Assembly: GCF_024158605.1 (NCBI RefSeq)
Contig: NZ_JAMZGM010000004.1
Span: forward strand, 1 to 64,000
Length of the DNA stretch: 64,000 nt
Source of the DNA: Sebaldella sp. S0638
Lineage (GTDB): Bacteria > Fusobacteriota > Fusobacteriia > Fusobacteriales > Leptotrichiaceae
Reading direction: 5' to 3'
Part shown: positions 7,996 through 16,538 of the stretch, piece by piece
Layout of the letters: the number at the start of each line of letters is the position of its first letter
How positions within the stretch are numbered: position 1 is the first letter of the stretch
Notes under the pieces: generated by a model
Seen by the model: the letters and a program-made list of their open reading frames with translations, nothing else
What the model was told of the DNA's origin: nothing
Database searches by the model: none
Program-made: the position numbers and the translations under genes

Positions 7996-9933
7996 TTAGT
8001 TTTGTTTCAGTAAAACCTGAAACATCTCTTCGGAATTCTCTACATCCAGTAAATGTACTTGTTTTTCGGGGTTATCAATAAAAGTATAAAGTTTTTGAAG
8101 TAATTTTTTCATTTTATTTTTTGAGTTTATGTCCAATGCCATAAGCAGTATGATTTTTACTTTATCTTCCCCGCACCATAATACGGGATATTTTAGTCTA
8201 ACTGCGGCAATTGCTGTTTTCTTCACACAGTCTTTGAAAACATGGGGGATGGCTATTTGTGAACCAATAGAAGTAGGTGTTTTGTTTTCACGTTCCAGCA
8301 CTTTTTCTACAAAGCCGTCACTGACATAGCCTTTTTCCATCATTAGATTACATATTTTGGAAATGGCGTCTTTTTTATCTTTAGCGTATAAATCGCATAA
8401 GACCAGTTCTCTGTGAAATACTTCCTCAAATATGTTGCTGGAAATAATTTCATCATAGAATTTTTCCCCGATTTTCTTTTGGACAAGTTCGATATCGTGT
8501 TCATTCACCTCTTTGCTTATAAATGCAGAATTATTAATATCAAGTGCTACTGTAGTGATGACAAGAGGAGCCTTTAGTGATTTTTTCATTTTAAAATTCT
8601 TATAATGACTAATTTCTTTTACATCCAGTCCCATAATTTTCTCCATTAATTTATTCGCCATATATCTGGAAGTCTGCTTGTCGGAAGCGGTAATAAGAAC
8701 TGCTTCTTTTGATTTTACAGTTTCTACAATAGTGTTATGTATAAGAAGAACTATCCATGCTACGTCATCCTGTGTAAAGTCTACATTAAGTTCTGTTTCG
8801 ATATCATGAAGCTGTGCAAGACACATACCGTAAAGGCTTGCAAATCTTTCTTTTATATCGTGGTGTATGTCATTCCAGATTATTATCTGATAGTCATTGC
8901 GGAATTTTATGATCTCATAAAAAGCTGCGATATCCCTGATCAGATGATTTTTCTGAGGAAGAGTGGTTTCGCCTATTACACTTCCTATTCCTGAAATGAA
9001 TTTTTTTGCTATGCTTTTGTAGTATTTATTTGAGGTGAAGATGTAGTTTGTACATGTACGGTACACCATGAGTCTTGCAGCGAGGTAAGCACTTTCCAGC
9101 TCCAGCTCGTTTATATCCGTTTTGAAAATATGGCGGAAAAGATTCTGAGCCGCAATAAAGCATGCCTCATTTATACCAAGAGAACTTTTTGGTATCGGGT
9201 TAGTAATGAATTTTTCATTTTTTATTCTAATAAGACTGACAGTGATATATTCCAAAAGCTGATAAAAAGAATCGTCAGCAAATGTAATATTCAGTTCTTC
9301 TTCAAGTTTTTGCACAGCAGTGAGAATTTTTGACATGTCAATATTTTCATAAGTATTTTTGAAATAAGAGTATTTTTTGCTGTCAAGGCGTCTGTCCAAA
9401 TTTTCAGGCGGTTCAAAAGAATCTGAAACTGAGTATTTTTTTATATTATGTTCAATCATAGCCTGTCTTATGTTAAATTCATTACCATCAATTATAATTC
9501 CAAAATTTCTTTTCTTTATTAGTGCGAGATCATGTCTTTCCAGAATATTCGTAATATATTGCAGATCTTTTCTTATAATACTGCGGCTGACGTATAACTC
9601 ATCTGCGAAAAGCTGTATGGTGTAAATAGAATTATACTGGAACAGAGTATCCAAAATATAATTTTTTCTGAATGAAAATGAGTCAGGAGAGTTAGCGTTA
9701 TCTATTTCCTGAAGGGTAAGGGCCCTCTGACTATTGTCAATATCCAGACAAAAACCTTTTCTGGGGATACTGAGCAGTTCGATGTCGTGCTTTTTCAGTT
9801 CTTCACGGACATCTTTAATATTGTGTTTAATACTGCTGATGGAGACATTCACTATTCTGGCAAGTTCATCGGCTGTAATATAATCATGAACATCAAGTAA
9901 AGTACGGATAATCTTTTTTACTAAATTTTTCAT
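7996..9933 (-). CDS. MtlR/LicR-type PRD transcriptional activator with C-terminal PTS EIIA domain
   Basis: This protein has about 645 residues. N-terminal helix-turn-helix regions (about 1-160; DYITADELARIVNVSISSIKHNIKD is the first) are followed by two PTS regulation domains (about 165-400). Then come an EIIB-like segment (about 405-490, VLITASDKQTSRYMANKL) and an EIIA-mannitol/fructose domain with the phosphorylatable histidine in SQIAIPHVF near residue 585. Such proteins activate sugar operons in response to PTS phosphorylation. It precedes the tetrulose cassette by 144 bases and lies downstream of the mannitol-type PTS operon, so it may regulate either. ATG 9933 is preferred over the in-frame TTG at 9948, which lies in the GGGAGA site. 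Confidence 0.87.
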   Translation of the reverse strand: MKNLVKKIIRTLLDVHDYITADELARIVNVSISSIKHNIKDVREELKKHDIELLSIPRKGFCLDIDNSQRALTLQEIDNANSPDSFSFRKNYILDTLFQYNSIYTIQLFADELYVSRSIIRKDLQYITNILERHDLALIKKRNFGIIIDGNEFNIRQAMIEHNIKKYSVSDSFEPPENLDRRLDSKKYSYFKNTYENIDMSKILTAVQKLEEELNITFADDSFYQLLEYITVSLIRIKNEKFITNPIPKSSLGINEACFIAAQNLFRHIFKTDINELELESAYLAARLMVYRTCTNYIFTSNKYYKSIAKKFISGIGSVIGETTLPQKNHLIRDIAAFYEIIKFRNDYQIIIWNDIHHDIKERFASLYGMCLAQLHDIETELNVDFTQDDVAWIVLLIHNTIVETVKSKEAVLITASDKQTSRYMANKLMEKIMGLDVKEISHYKNFKMKKSLKAPLVITTVALDINNSAFISKEVNEHDIELVQKKIGEKFYDEIISSNIFEEVFHRELVLCDLYAKDKKDAISKICNLMMEKGYVSDGFVEKVLERENKTPTSIGSQIAIPHVFKDCVKKTAIAAVRLKYPVLWCGEDKVKIILLMALDINSKNKMKKLLQKLYTFIDNPEKQVHLLDVENSEEMFQVLLKQN

Positions 9934-10286
9934 AATAATTTCTCCCAATGATTTTAATAAAAATTTATTTTGGCTGAGTGTGATATTTTCTACAATAGTA
10001 TATTACCCCAAAATTCCGGAAAACAAAGAAAACATAAAATCTAATTTTGCACTATAATAACTCAAATGATGCAAAAAAACTTTAACACAAATATTTTAGA
10101 TATAAAAAGTAACATTAATAAATATTCAATATAATGTTCGGGAAACAGAGGAGAATATACAACAAAATATATTTATGAAGACTGTCTCAAAGTAAAATAT
10201 TTAAGACAGCTTCACAAAATATGTCTGTTTTAATAAACTGCTTAAAATATATCTGTAATTATTCAGAATAATATGGAATTCATAAT
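9934..10286. other. Intergenic region between the PTS operon and the PRD regulator
   Basis: On the minus strand a possible promoter for the regulator can be drawn: TTGTTT (10021-10026) and TATACT (9997-10002), 18 bases apart. A stem GAAG-A-CTGTCT / AGACAG-CTTC at about 10177-10213 lies after the end of the dehydrogenase gene (minus direction). It lacks a strong T run, so it is a weak terminator candidate for the PTS operon. Confidence 0.4.
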
Positions 10287-11336
10287 TTACAGTTCTACTG
10301 TAACTCTGTATTTTCCGGGAACAGCTGCATATTCCAGCGCATCTTTAAAGTCATCCAGCTTGAAAGTCTTAGACTCAAGGAGATTAGTAACCTTAACTGC
10401 ACCTGAATTCATTAATTCGGCAGCATCCATAAAATCGATATAATCTGCTGAAAAAGTTCCGATAATCTCCATACGTTTATAATGAATCAGGTTAGAGCTG
10501 ATATCAAAGTTCGGCTCAGGATATCCGGCAGCAAAAACAAGAATTCTCCCGTAGGCTTCTTTTAACATCCCTACAGACTGGTTATTTGCTTTGGAATTAC
10601 CCACAGCTACGACCACTGCATCTACGCCTTTGCCATTTGTGAGTCTCATCACACCTTCTACAGGATCTTCTTTTTTTATGTCAATTACATCAAAGCCAAG
10701 GGATTTTGCATTTTCCAGTTTATTATCAAAACTTTCCGTAAGAATGACTTTACATCCATAAGCCTTCAATGTAAGGGCATTTAATAATCCCATAGTTCCA
10801 GCGCCTATTACTGCAATAGTTTCATTTGGTTTTGCCTTAACCAGCTTTACTCCTTTTACCACTGTAGCAAGCGGCTCAAGAAATCCGGCTTCTGCTGAAG
10901 GAAGGTCTTTGTTAATTTTAGCTATTCTTCTGCTTGGAACAACCATATAGTCAGCAAATCCAAAGAATCCTTTATAGCCGTCTTCTGAAAATTTATCCAG
11001 TATATCTGCATCAGCACAACGTCCCTCCTGTCCAGACTTACACATATCACAACGTCCGCAGGCATCATATAAAAGAGCTACTCTGTCGCCGATTTCATAT
11101 CCTTTTACTTTACTGCCTTTTTCTATTATTATTCCGGAACCCTCGTGTCCTCCGGCCATTGGATATCCCTGATGTTCTCTTAATCCCATAAACTGTCCGT
11201 AATCAGTAGTACAGATATTGCATGTTTCCTGCTTTATAAGCACATCAAATTCACCCATTTCAGGCAGGTTTCTCTCTCTTATTTCAGTAATTCCCTTAGC
11301 TTTCAGCAAACCAAAGCGCATTTTTTTAATATCCAT
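10287..11336 (-). CDS. Zinc-dependent medium-chain dehydrogenase, probable polyol(-phosphate) dehydrogenase
   Basis: This 349-residue protein is a zinc MDR enzyme of the sorbitol / galactitol-1-phosphate dehydrogenase type. It has the catalytic Zn ligands in ETCNICTTDYGQ and GGHEGSG, and the structural Zn loop CGRCDMCKSGQEGRC. The Rossmann fingerprint is IGAGTMGLLNAL near residue 178. It would oxidise the phosphorylated polyol delivered by the PTS to a ketose phosphate using NAD(P). It is last in the operon, 17 bases after the aldolase. The exact polyol cannot be read from the sequence. Confidence 0.83.
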   Translation of the reverse strand: MDIKKMRFGLLKAKGITEIRERNLPEMGEFDVLIKQETCNICTTDYGQFMGLREHQGYPMAGGHEGSGIIIEKGSKVKGYEIGDRVALLYDACGRCDMCKSGQEGRCADADILDKFSEDGYKGFFGFADYMVVPSRRIAKINKDLPSAEAGFLEPLATVVKGVKLVKAKPNETIAVIGAGTMGLLNALTLKAYGCKVILTESFDNKLENAKSLGFDVIDIKKEDPVEGVMRLTNGKGVDAVVVAVGNSKANNQSVGMLKEAYGRILVFAAGYPEPNFDISSNLIHYKRMEIIGTFSADYIDFMDAAELMNSGAVKVTNLLESKTFKLDDFKDALEYAAVPGKYRVTVEL

Positions 11337-11353
11337 ATTGTTATTACCTCCAT

Positions 11354-12232
11354 CTATTTTCCGTTTCTAAATGCTGTTAAGACTTCTTTTGCATGTTCTT
11401 TCATTAAACCGTAAACTGCTTCCTGTAACTCGTGATAACCAATTTTGCCGTCTGTTTCCTTGATTTTCTCTCCGGCAAATTTCACAGCAGCTTTTGACAT
11501 GTATGAATAATAATTTATTTTTGAACAGCCTGCATCAATAGCCTGCTGAACCTGATCGAATTCTACTCCTGATGCACCATGCATAACTATTCGGCAGTCA
11601 TCCGGCATTGCAGCACGTATTTCTTTTACTCTTTGAATATCAAGAACAGGCGGCTCGGCATATATACCGTGCATTGTACCAAAGCATACAGCCAGTGCAT
11701 CACAGCCTGTTTCCCTTGCGAATCTCCCAGCTTCTTCAGGCTTTGTAAAATATTCTTTTATATCTTCGTTTGTAAGCACTCTTGATTCGGCATCACCATG
11801 TGTATCTTCATCAGAAGAAGCCATTACACCGAGTTCAGCTTCTACGGTAATATCCAGTTCTTTTGCTATTCTGACGAAATCTTTTACATTTTTTACATTT
11901 TCCTCAAAAGGCAGCGCGCTGCAATCGTACATAATAGAAGAAAAACCAAGCCTGATAGCCTTCATAACAAAGTTAAAATCTACACCGTGATCAAGATGGA
12001 CACATACCGGGACTTTCGCATGTTTTGCATATTTGACCATTTCTGGACCGATTTTTTCAATGGGAATAACTGTATCGTGAACCTGTGCGTGATCTATAAT
12101 TACAGGTGTATTCAGCTCTTCGGCGGCATCTACCACAGCACGTAAAGTCTCCATATTAGGGGTATTGATACATGGAACAGCATACCCTTCTTTTTCTGCA
12201 ATATCCAAAATTTCTCTCATGTTTACCAACAT
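11354..12232 (-). CDS. Class II (zinc) ketose-phosphate/bisphosphate aldolase
   Basis: This 292-residue protein is of the FbaA/GatY/KbaY class II aldolase family. It carries the metal-binding VCVHLDHGVDF near residue 80, the AELGVMASSDEDTH loop, and the phosphate-binding VMHGASGVEFDQVQQAIDAGCSKINYYSYMS. Family members split fructose- or tagatose-bisphosphate or ketose 1-phosphates into DHAP and an aldehyde. The start overlaps the end of the EIIA gene by 10 bases, behind an AGGAGGAAT site. In this operon its substrate is likely the ketose phosphate made by the neighbouring dehydrogenase. Confidence 0.85.
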   Translation of the reverse strand: MLVNMREILDIAEKEGYAVPCINTPNMETLRAVVDAAEELNTPVIIDHAQVHDTVIPIEKIGPEMVKYAKHAKVPVCVHLDHGVDFNFVMKAIRLGFSSIMYDCSALPFEENVKNVKDFVRIAKELDITVEAELGVMASSDEDTHGDAESRVLTNEDIKEYFTKPEEAGRFARETGCDALAVCFGTMHGIYAEPPVLDIQRVKEIRAAMPDDCRIVMHGASGVEFDQVQQAIDAGCSKINYYSYMSKAAVKFAGEKIKETDGKIGYHELQEAVYGLMKEHAKEVLTAFRNGK

Positions 12233-12714
12233 TTTATATTCCTCCTGTTTTTTATAAACTCTATATCAGTCTGATATTTTAAACATTCATATTTGAAAAT
12301 GTTAATAATAAGATTTTTATCATCTGTATAACGTAATACTTCAATAGTTTCCAGCTCAGAGCATGCAAGGGCAATGTTGCTTAATATATCAATGTGTGTT
12401 CCGTCTTTTCCGGCGATACCTATCATAAGATAGGCAGTGTCCTCGCCGAAAGATACACCGCCGGGAATCTGTACAAATGAAATTCCCGAATGATAGATAT
12501 GACATTCAGAGTTGGCAATTCCGTGGGGAATCGCCAGATGATTGCCGATATGTACAGTGGCTACTCTTTCTCTTTCAAGCATGTCATCAATATATTCTTC
12601 GGCTACATAACCCTGTTTTACCAATATTTCCCCGCAGGCTCTGATTGCATCCCATTTATTGTCAAATTCAGCCCGTAAAACTATATTTTCTTCACATATT
12701 ATACTTTTACACAT
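12223..12714 (-). CDS. PTS EIIA component, mannitol/fructose family
   Basis: This protein has about 163 residues, starting at ATG 12714 behind AGGGAGGTAGT; the open frame extends to 12753. It has the EIIA core with the phosphorylated histidine in HIGNHLAIPHGIA (about residue 62) and the segment YLMIGIAGKDGTHIDILSNIA. It passes phosphate from HPr to the IICB permease encoded 107 bases upstream. IIA and IICB are separate here, unlike the fused E. coli MtlA. Confidence 0.87.
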   Translation of the reverse strand: MCKSIICEENIVLRAEFDNKWDAIRACGEILVKQGYVAEEYIDDMLERERVATVHIGNHLAIPHGIANSECHIYHSGISFVQIPGGVSFGEDTAYLMIGIAGKDGTHIDILSNIALACSELETIEVLRYTDDKNLIINIFKYECLKYQTDIEFIKNRRNIKCW

Positions 12715-12821
12715 ACTACCTCCCTTTACAGATAACTTTTCATAATACAACAATTTTAAAATTGTCGCTTATACCGGTATGTTTTCTAAAATTACAGATT
12801 TCTGCAATTATTATTTGCGTA

Positions 12822-14222
12822 TTAAGACAGTGTTTTCAGATATTCTATTATTTTTTCATATTCTGCATTGTTCATAAGATTATCCACAGCAAAAACAGGA
12901 ATATCTTTATTGTATTTTTTTATTACATCTTTTACTCTTCCTTCAAGGGATTTAGTAGTAACTATCAAATCAGATTTTTCAGGAATTTCGGCTACAGATA
13001 CATGCTCGACATTTTTATTAATCATGGCTTTTTTCAGCATGCTTTTCATAACGGAAACACCCATAACACTTGATCCCATACCTGCATCACATGCAAATAT
13101 AATATTTTCAATATTTCCTGATGGAGTTGTTATTTTAAGATCGGCTGCGGGTTCTCCGATACCTTCTGCATTCAGGACAGTTTCTGTTTCATATTCCTCT
13201 GTTTTGTCTCTCATAAGGAAGAAAGAAGCTACAAGCATGGCAACAGCCGCTCCGACAAAATATGAGGCAATGTTAACTATGAAGCTGCCTTTCGGTGTCA
13301 TGGCAACAAGTGCAAGAAAACTTCCCGGTGAAACAGCAGCAACAGTTCCTCCGTTAAATGTAGTGAGGATAAACAGAGATGCCATATTTCCGAGTATAGC
13401 GCCAAGCAAAGTTTTTGGTTTACTTAATACATAAGGGAATACAACTTCTCCTATACCTCCGAAAAACATAATAAGTGCAGCCGCAGGAGCAGATTTTTTT
13501 GCCATACCTTTTCCAAAGAACATAAAGGCCAGAGTGATACCAAACCAGCATCCGCAGTTTGCTTCCACAAGAAATATAACTGATTTTCCGAATTTAGCTG
13601 CTTGTTCTATTGCAATAGGTGTCATAATACCGTGATTAATAGCATTATTCAGGAATAATACCTGACCTGGCTGGACAAATAATGCTGTTAATGGCAATAG
13701 CTTAGCGTTAATAAGGAAATTCACACCGGCAGTCATTATACTTAATATGACAGAAATAACAGGTTCAATAGCGACAAAGCCGAATATCATCATAATAAGA
13801 CCGACTATACCCATGGAAAAGTTATCAACAAGCATTTCCATTCCCGGTTTGACCTTGCCTTCATATAGTTTATCGACCTGTTTCATTATCCATGCACCGA
13901 GAGGTCCCATTATCATTCCGCCGATTAACATAGTAATATCAGCACCAATAACAACACCCATTGTGGAAATAGCACCGATAACGCCTCCTCTTCGGCCGTA
14001 TACTGCCCAACCACCGGTATAACCAATCAAAACCGGCATTAAATAATTCAGTGTAGGTCCTACCATACTTCCCAGTCTTTCATTAGGAAACCATCCTGTA
14101 GGAATAAAAAGTGCCGTTAACAGCCCCCAGGCAATAAATGCCCCGATGTTAGGCATGACCATACCGCTTAAAAAAGCTCCGAATTTTTGGATTTTGATTT
14201 TAATTTGATTTTCTTGATTCAT
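12822..14222 (-). CDS. PTS mannitol-type permease, EIICB
   Basis: This protein has about 466 residues. An N-terminal membrane IIC domain (about 15-340) carries typical MtlA segments: GAFLSGMVMPNIGAFIAWG, VLIGYTGGWAVYGRRGG and the NNAINHGIMTPI loop. A cytoplasmic IIB domain (about 375-466) has its active cysteine in FACDAGMGSSVMG. It imports and phosphorylates a hexitol or other polyol. The start is set at ATG 14222 behind AAGGAGA; an in-frame upstream ATG at 14243 lacks such a site. The dehydrogenase and aldolase of the operon differ from the classical mtlD route, so the substrate may not be mannitol. Confidence 0.87.
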   Translation of the reverse strand: MNQENQIKIKIQKFGAFLSGMVMPNIGAFIAWGLLTALFIPTGWFPNERLGSMVGPTLNYLMPVLIGYTGGWAVYGRRGGVIGAISTMGVVIGADITMLIGGMIMGPLGAWIMKQVDKLYEGKVKPGMEMLVDNFSMGIVGLIMMIFGFVAIEPVISVILSIMTAGVNFLINAKLLPLTALFVQPGQVLFLNNAINHGIMTPIAIEQAAKFGKSVIFLVEANCGCWFGITLAFMFFGKGMAKKSAPAAALIMFFGGIGEVVFPYVLSKPKTLLGAILGNMASLFILTTFNGGTVAAVSPGSFLALVAMTPKGSFIVNIASYFVGAAVAMLVASFFLMRDKTEEYETETVLNAEGIGEPAADLKITTPSGNIENIIFACDAGMGSSVMGVSVMKSMLKKAMINKNVEHVSVAEIPEKSDLIVTTKSLEGRVKDVIKKYNKDIPVFAVDNLMNNAEYEKIIEYLKTLS

Positions 14223-14437
14223 AAACGTCTCCTTCTTTCTCAAGTTCTTATGCTATAAGCAGCTTGTGAAACACTACGATGTCGTTTTGTAAATCCAGAG
14301 TTGTGTTAATTTTCCGTTTTATAATATGATAAACAGAAAAAAAGGTATAATTTTGTCCGGTATTAAGTATGAATTGGTAATAAATAACAGTTATCCGTTC
14401 CGGCCGGTTTATAAAATCACAGATATTATATATATTC

Positions 14438-14453
14438 TGCAGTATATACTGCA
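14438..14453. repeat. Perfect 16-bp palindrome in the PTS leader
   Basis: TGCAGTATATACTGCA is identical to its reverse complement. It lies about 215 bases upstream of the permease start, inside the transcribed leader. It could be an operator or part of a leader hairpin. Confidence 0.55.
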
Positions 14454-14640
14454 TGGACTATTAACAGGCGCTGTATCCGGAAAGCTGTACAAAGATTGTT
14501 TAACTGTAAAGATGATGATCATATGTTTTTGAATGAAGATATGTAGAGATATCTCAGCAGAAATTTATTTCTGACTGATTCTGATAATTGACAATAGAGG
14601 GTTTCTAATATCTACCTCCTTTCATTATCGATTGATATTA

Positions 14641-14683
14641 TTTATTATCATTTATTATCAATATATACCATGATTTATTATCA
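14641..14683 (-). promoter_or_regulatory. Tandem DeoR-type operators for the PTS operon
   Basis: Three exact copies of TGATAATAAA (minus strand) occur at 14641-14650, 14651-14660 and 14674-14683. They lie in the spacer and just downstream of the PTS promoter. DeoR/GlpR-family repressors bind such direct repeats of about 10 bp, and the divergent gene encodes that family. Confidence 0.72.
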
Positions 14684-14690
14684 TTGTCAA
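14662..14690 (-). promoter_or_regulatory. Promoter of the PTS operon
   Basis: On the minus strand TTGACA (14685-14690) and TATATA (14662-14667) are separated by exactly 17 bases. Operator repeats sit inside the spacer and at the predicted start of transcription. Confidence 0.75.
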
Positions 14691-14709
14691 GTAAGTTTAT
14701 GAAAAAATG

Positions 14710-14756
14710 TTGAATTTGTTCTCGATTTATGCTAATATAAATAAAATGATAACAAA
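14710..14756 (+). promoter_or_regulatory. Promoter and operator of the DeoR-family gene
   Basis: TTGAAT (14710-14715) and TAATAT (14733-14738) are 17 bases apart. TGATAACAAA at 14747-14756 is a one-mismatch copy of the operator repeat at the predicted transcription start, which suggests autorepression. Confidence 0.55.
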
Positions 14757-14771
14757 TGGGAGTGCATATGT

Positions 14772-15539
14772 ATGTTTATAGAAGAACGCCATGAAGTAAT
14801 TCTTGATATGCTTAATAAAGAAGGAAAAGTAAATGTTAAGGATCTGAGCAAAACTTTTAATATAAGTGAGAGTATGATCAGAAAAGACCTTCAGTCTCTG
14901 GAAAAAAACGGAAAGCTCAAACGTACGTACGGAGGAGCTATTCAGGTCGAACGCACACTGGTGGATGAGGAAGATTTTATAATAACAAGGGTTCACCGGA
15001 ATAGAGAGGCTAAGACAGAGATAGCTTATAAGGCACTTGACCTGATACAGGATGATGATATTATTTTTCTTGATATTTCCAGCACTTCGTATCTGCTTGC
15101 CAAAATGCTGGTTAACAGCAACAAAAATATTACTGTTATTACAAATATGCCTTTGCTTGCTTCAATGATAAAGTCCACGAACGAACAGAAATTTATCTTT
15201 ATCGGAGGGGACTATAATACTCTTGCCGGAGGAAATATAGGCTCTCAGGCAATAGAGCAGATCAGTAAGTACCGCTGCGGAAAGTGTTTTATAGGGTGCA
15301 TAGGAATAAATCTGGATGACGGAAGTCTTACAGCACTGAATTCTGAGGATTCACACACTAAAAAAGCAATTATGGACATATCGAAAGAATCTTATCTTTT
15401 TGCTCCGAGTATGTATTTTAAACAGGACGGATTATTTAATTTTGCTAACCTTATAGACTTCAAAGGGGTAATTACAGAAGTGAAGCCTGACGATAAGACT
15501 ATATCGGCACTTAATCAGTATGGAGTAGAATTAATCTAG
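14772..15539 (+). CDS. DeoR/GlpR family transcriptional repressor
   Basis: This 255-residue protein has an N-terminal DeoR helix-turn-helix (MFIEERHEVILDMLNKEG, then VNVKDLSKTFNISESMIRKDLQ; residues 1-55). The C-terminal sugar-phosphate-binding domain resembles ribose-5-P isomerase (DIIFLDISSTSYLLAKML, VITNMPLLA, KCFIGCIGINLDDG). It probably represses the divergent PTS operon and itself through the TGATAATAAA repeats, and is released by a sugar phosphate from the pathway. A twin copy of the operator downstream, near the DUF1349 gene, suggests a wider regulon. Confidence 0.87.
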   Translation: MFIEERHEVILDMLNKEGKVNVKDLSKTFNISESMIRKDLQSLEKNGKLKRTYGGAIQVERTLVDEEDFIITRVHRNREAKTEIAYKALDLIQDDDIIFLDISSTSYLLAKMLVNSNKNITVITNMPLLASMIKSTNEQKFIFIGGDYNTLAGGNIGSQAIEQISKYRCGKCFIGCIGINLDDGSLTALNSEDSHTKKAIMDISKESYLFAPSMYFKQDGLFNFANLIDFKGVITEVKPDDKTISALNQYGVELI

Positions 15540-15578
15540 CTGAAATTTTCAGAATACTGAAATATAAAAAAAATGAAA

Positions 15579-15598
15579 TGATAATAAATGGTAATAAA
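15579..15598 (+). promoter_or_regulatory. Second DeoR-type operator pair
   Basis: TGATAATAAATGGTAATAAA matches the 14641-14660 operator pair at 19 of 20 positions. It lies 40 bases after the repressor gene and about 300 bases before the DUF1349 gene. Confidence 0.6.
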
Positions 15599-15736
15599 TG
15601 CTAAGAAAAGAAATTTCATTTTTATATATTAATCAGACACAGACTAATATATTGTTTAACATCAATATAAATAATGATATTATTTAGATACAGAAATTTT
15701 TCTCGTTCTTTCTTAGTATTCTTACTTGGGTAAAAG

Positions 15737-15757
15737 AGGCGGCATTGCCGCCTTTTT
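15737..15757 (+). terminator. Terminator downstream of the DeoR gene
   Basis: AGGCGGC / GCCGCCT with a three-base loop runs into five T. Confidence 0.88.
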
Positions 15758-15884
15758 GCATTTTACACAAAATAAAAATTTATTAATGCGGCAGTTGACA
15801 GAATGAAGTAATGTTATTACCATATAAGAGTGGATGTTTTAAGTTCTTTTATAAAAAATATATATATTTACAAGGAGAGATAAA

Positions 15885-16466
15885 ATGGAAAATATAAATG
15901 CGGAAAGCGGTTTTTGGATCAATGAACCAAAAAAATTCACGGTGTCAAATGAAAAGATAATTATAATAACAGAAGAAAAAACAGATTTTTGGCAGAGAAC
16001 TCATTACGGTTTCAGAAATGATAATGCACCGGCATTTCTTTTCAGTACTGATAAAGAGACTTTTTCATTTGTCGTAAAAAGTGCTTTTGATTCAAAAGAG
16101 CTTTATGACCAATGCGGGCTTATCATTTATCAAAACAGTGATAACTGGTTCAAGGCATCTATAGAGTATGAAAACGGGATTTATCAAAGACTGGGAAGTG
16201 TCGTGACTAATAATGGCTATTCAGACTGGGCAACAACTGATATTGATGCAGATATAAATGAAATGTACTATCGTCTGAGCCGTAAAGGAAAGGATTTTTG
16301 TCTGGAAAATTCCATAGATGGTGTGAGCTTTAAGCAAATGAGAATATTTCATCTGTTTGAAGCGGAAAATGAAGTAAATATTGGTATATATGCGTGTAGT
16401 CCGTCAAATTCATCATTTGAAGCAGTATTCACGGAAATAGGTCTCTATGAATCAATTTGGAAATAA
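15885..16466 (+). CDS. DUF1349 family protein (concanavalin-like fold)
   Basis: This 193-residue protein has no signal peptide or membrane segment. It matches the DUF1349 pattern: WQRTHYGF near residue 45, DQCGLIIYQNSDNWFKASIEYENG in the middle, SVVTNNGYSDWAT, then YYRLSRKGKDFCLENSIDG. This family has a jelly-roll fold and probably binds a carbohydrate, but no reaction is established. An AAGGAGAG site precedes ATG 15885. The DeoR-type operator copy upstream hints at a link with the polyol operon. Confidence 0.75.
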   Translation: MENINAESGFWINEPKKFTVSNEKIIIITEEKTDFWQRTHYGFRNDNAPAFLFSTDKETFSFVVKSAFDSKELYDQCGLIIYQNSDNWFKASIEYENGIYQRLGSVVTNNGYSDWATTDIDADINEMYYRLSRKGKDFCLENSIDGVSFKQMRIFHLFEAENEVNIGIYACSPSNSSFEAVFTEIGLYESIWK

Positions 16467-16480
16467 AAATTAATAAATGT

Positions 16481-16509
16481 TTGATAATTTGTGACTAAAA
16501 TGTTATAAT
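16481..16509 (+). promoter_or_regulatory. Promoter of the yccF-like gene
   Basis: TTGATA (16481-16486) and TATAAT (16504-16509) are 17 bases apart, 30 bases ahead of the start codon. Confidence 0.7.
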
Positions 16510-16538
16510 TTAACGAAATTATAAAAAAGGAGAGAGTT

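Larger units (their letters stand above)
14223..14771. other. Divergent control region with a 430-base leader
   Basis: The region holds the minus-strand PTS promoter, the plus-strand repressor promoter and the DeoR-type repeats (separate entries). The minus-strand transcript would have a leader of about 430 bases before the permease start. That leader contains an orphan AAAGGAGGT Shine-Dalgarno sequence at about 14614-14623 without a well-placed start codon, and a perfect 16-bp palindrome at 14438-14453. No convincing protein is encoded in it. Confidence 0.5.
15540..15884. other. Intergenic region with operator copy, terminator and promoter
   Basis: From left to right it holds a DeoR-type operator pair (15579-15598) inside a long AT hairpin, a strong terminator (15737-15757) and a possible promoter TTGACA 15795-15800 / TACCAT 15818-15823. 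The remainder is AT-rich with no coding potential that I can see. Confidence 0.5.

Noticed and set aside
14248-14454. 68-codon minus-strand frame in the PTS leader
   Set aside because: It lacks a good ribosome-binding site and overlaps the palindrome; the orphan AAAGGAGGT is too far upstream to serve it.
14588-14620. TTGACA on the plus strand at 14588 as an extra promoter
   Set aside because: No acceptable -10 box lies at 16-18 bases, and a better promoter for the repressor is at 14710.
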